Of a stretch of 5,059 nucleotides of DNA, positions 4,842-5,059 are shown one piece after another; position 1 is the first letter of the stretch; each line of letters starts with the position of its first letter. Below the pieces are notes generated by a model. It was not told the DNA's origin. It did not search any database and worked only from the letters and a program-made list of their open reading frames with translations. Position numbers and translations under genes: made by a program. This DNA comes from an uncultured Verrucomicrobiota bacterium (GTDB lineage Bacteria > Verrucomicrobiota > Verrucomicrobiae > Verrucomicrobiales > DEV007), in NCBI GenBank assembly GCA_902591645.1, contig CACJBM010000090.1:1-5059 (forward strand), given 5' to 3'.

Positions 4842-5059
4842 ATGCAAGATCCTAAATATGTTAAAGATGCTTTTGCTGATATAGCGGATAAATACGTATT
4901 TACTAATCATGTACTTAGTTTTGGTGTCGATATCTTCTGGCGACGCAAAGTAGCAAAAATGATTAGTTTTCGGAATCCTATCAATGTACTTGATATAGCT
5001 ACAGGTAGTGGTGATTTGGCTTTAGAAATACAAAAAAAATGTCCGGAAGCTGAAGTAAT
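4842..5059 (+). CDS. menG: Demethylmenaquinone methyltransferase MenG/UbiE, 3' partial
   Basis: This enzyme methylates the quinone ring with S-adenosylmethionine, the last step of menaquinone (or a step of ubiquinone) synthesis, at the inner face of the membrane. Only the first 72 codons are in the window. They show the family's N-terminal signature FADIADKY (11-18) and TNHVLSFGVDIFWRRK (21-36), then SAM-binding motif I, VLDIATGSGDLAL (49-61). The full protein is usually about 230-250 residues. The start is ATG at 4842, preceded by ACATAAA with no Shine-Dalgarno; the alignment of the signature with the expected distance from the N-terminus supports it. It is transcribed away from rmuC. Menaquinone rather than ubiquinone is inferred from the apparent phylum, so ubiE is an alternative symbol. 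Confidence 0.92.
   Translation, partial: MQDPKYVKDAFADIADKYVFTNHVLSFGVDIFWRRKVAKMISFRNPINVLDIATGSGDLALEIQKKCPEAEV

Overview
The window looks like chromosomal DNA from a Verrucomicrobiota bacterium, perhaps a low-GC marine member of the Opitutae; this placement is an inference. It rests on the particular DUF1080 subtype at the left end, a Tat-exported glycosylasparaginase, a MenG/UbiE N-terminus of the type I associate with that phylum, and start codons that lack Shine-Dalgarno sequences. No phage, transposase, integrase or CRISPR gene is visible.

Layout. Bases 1-750 hold the end of a DUF1080 (3-keto-disaccharide hydrolase family) gene whose 5' end lies outside the window. Its last 15-20 codons appear to be replaced by unrelated, AT-rich sequence. 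Bases 659-1144 (minus) encode an unrecognised 156-161 residue protein that overlaps that tail on the opposite strand. After a promoter-bearing gap comes a divergent gene at 1241-1897 (plus), encoding a protein with an N-terminal GYF_2-type domain and an unassigned helical remainder. Bases 659-1897 look like a small accessory block.

Bases 1898-2566 contain no convincing protein gene but are structured. There is a cluster of three hairpins ending in a terminator (1961-2063), then a tRNA-Leu(CAG) at 2134-2217. Beyond it, at about 2299-2406 on the minus strand, is a probable small non-coding RNA of three hairpins ending in a clear intrinsic terminator. This RNA is the best candidate for something undescribed.

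The right half is more ordinary. A minus-strand pair, rmuC (4746-3652) and a glycosylasparaginase precursor (3589-2567), is separated by 62 bases and could be co-transcribed, although their functions are not related. Divergent from rmuC, menG/ubiE begins at 4842 and runs off the window; it points to menaquinone-based respiration. The asparaginase would act outside the cytoplasm on glycan-asparagine stubs and the DUF1080 protein probably on sugars, which fits a polysaccharide- and glycoprotein-degrading lifestyle.
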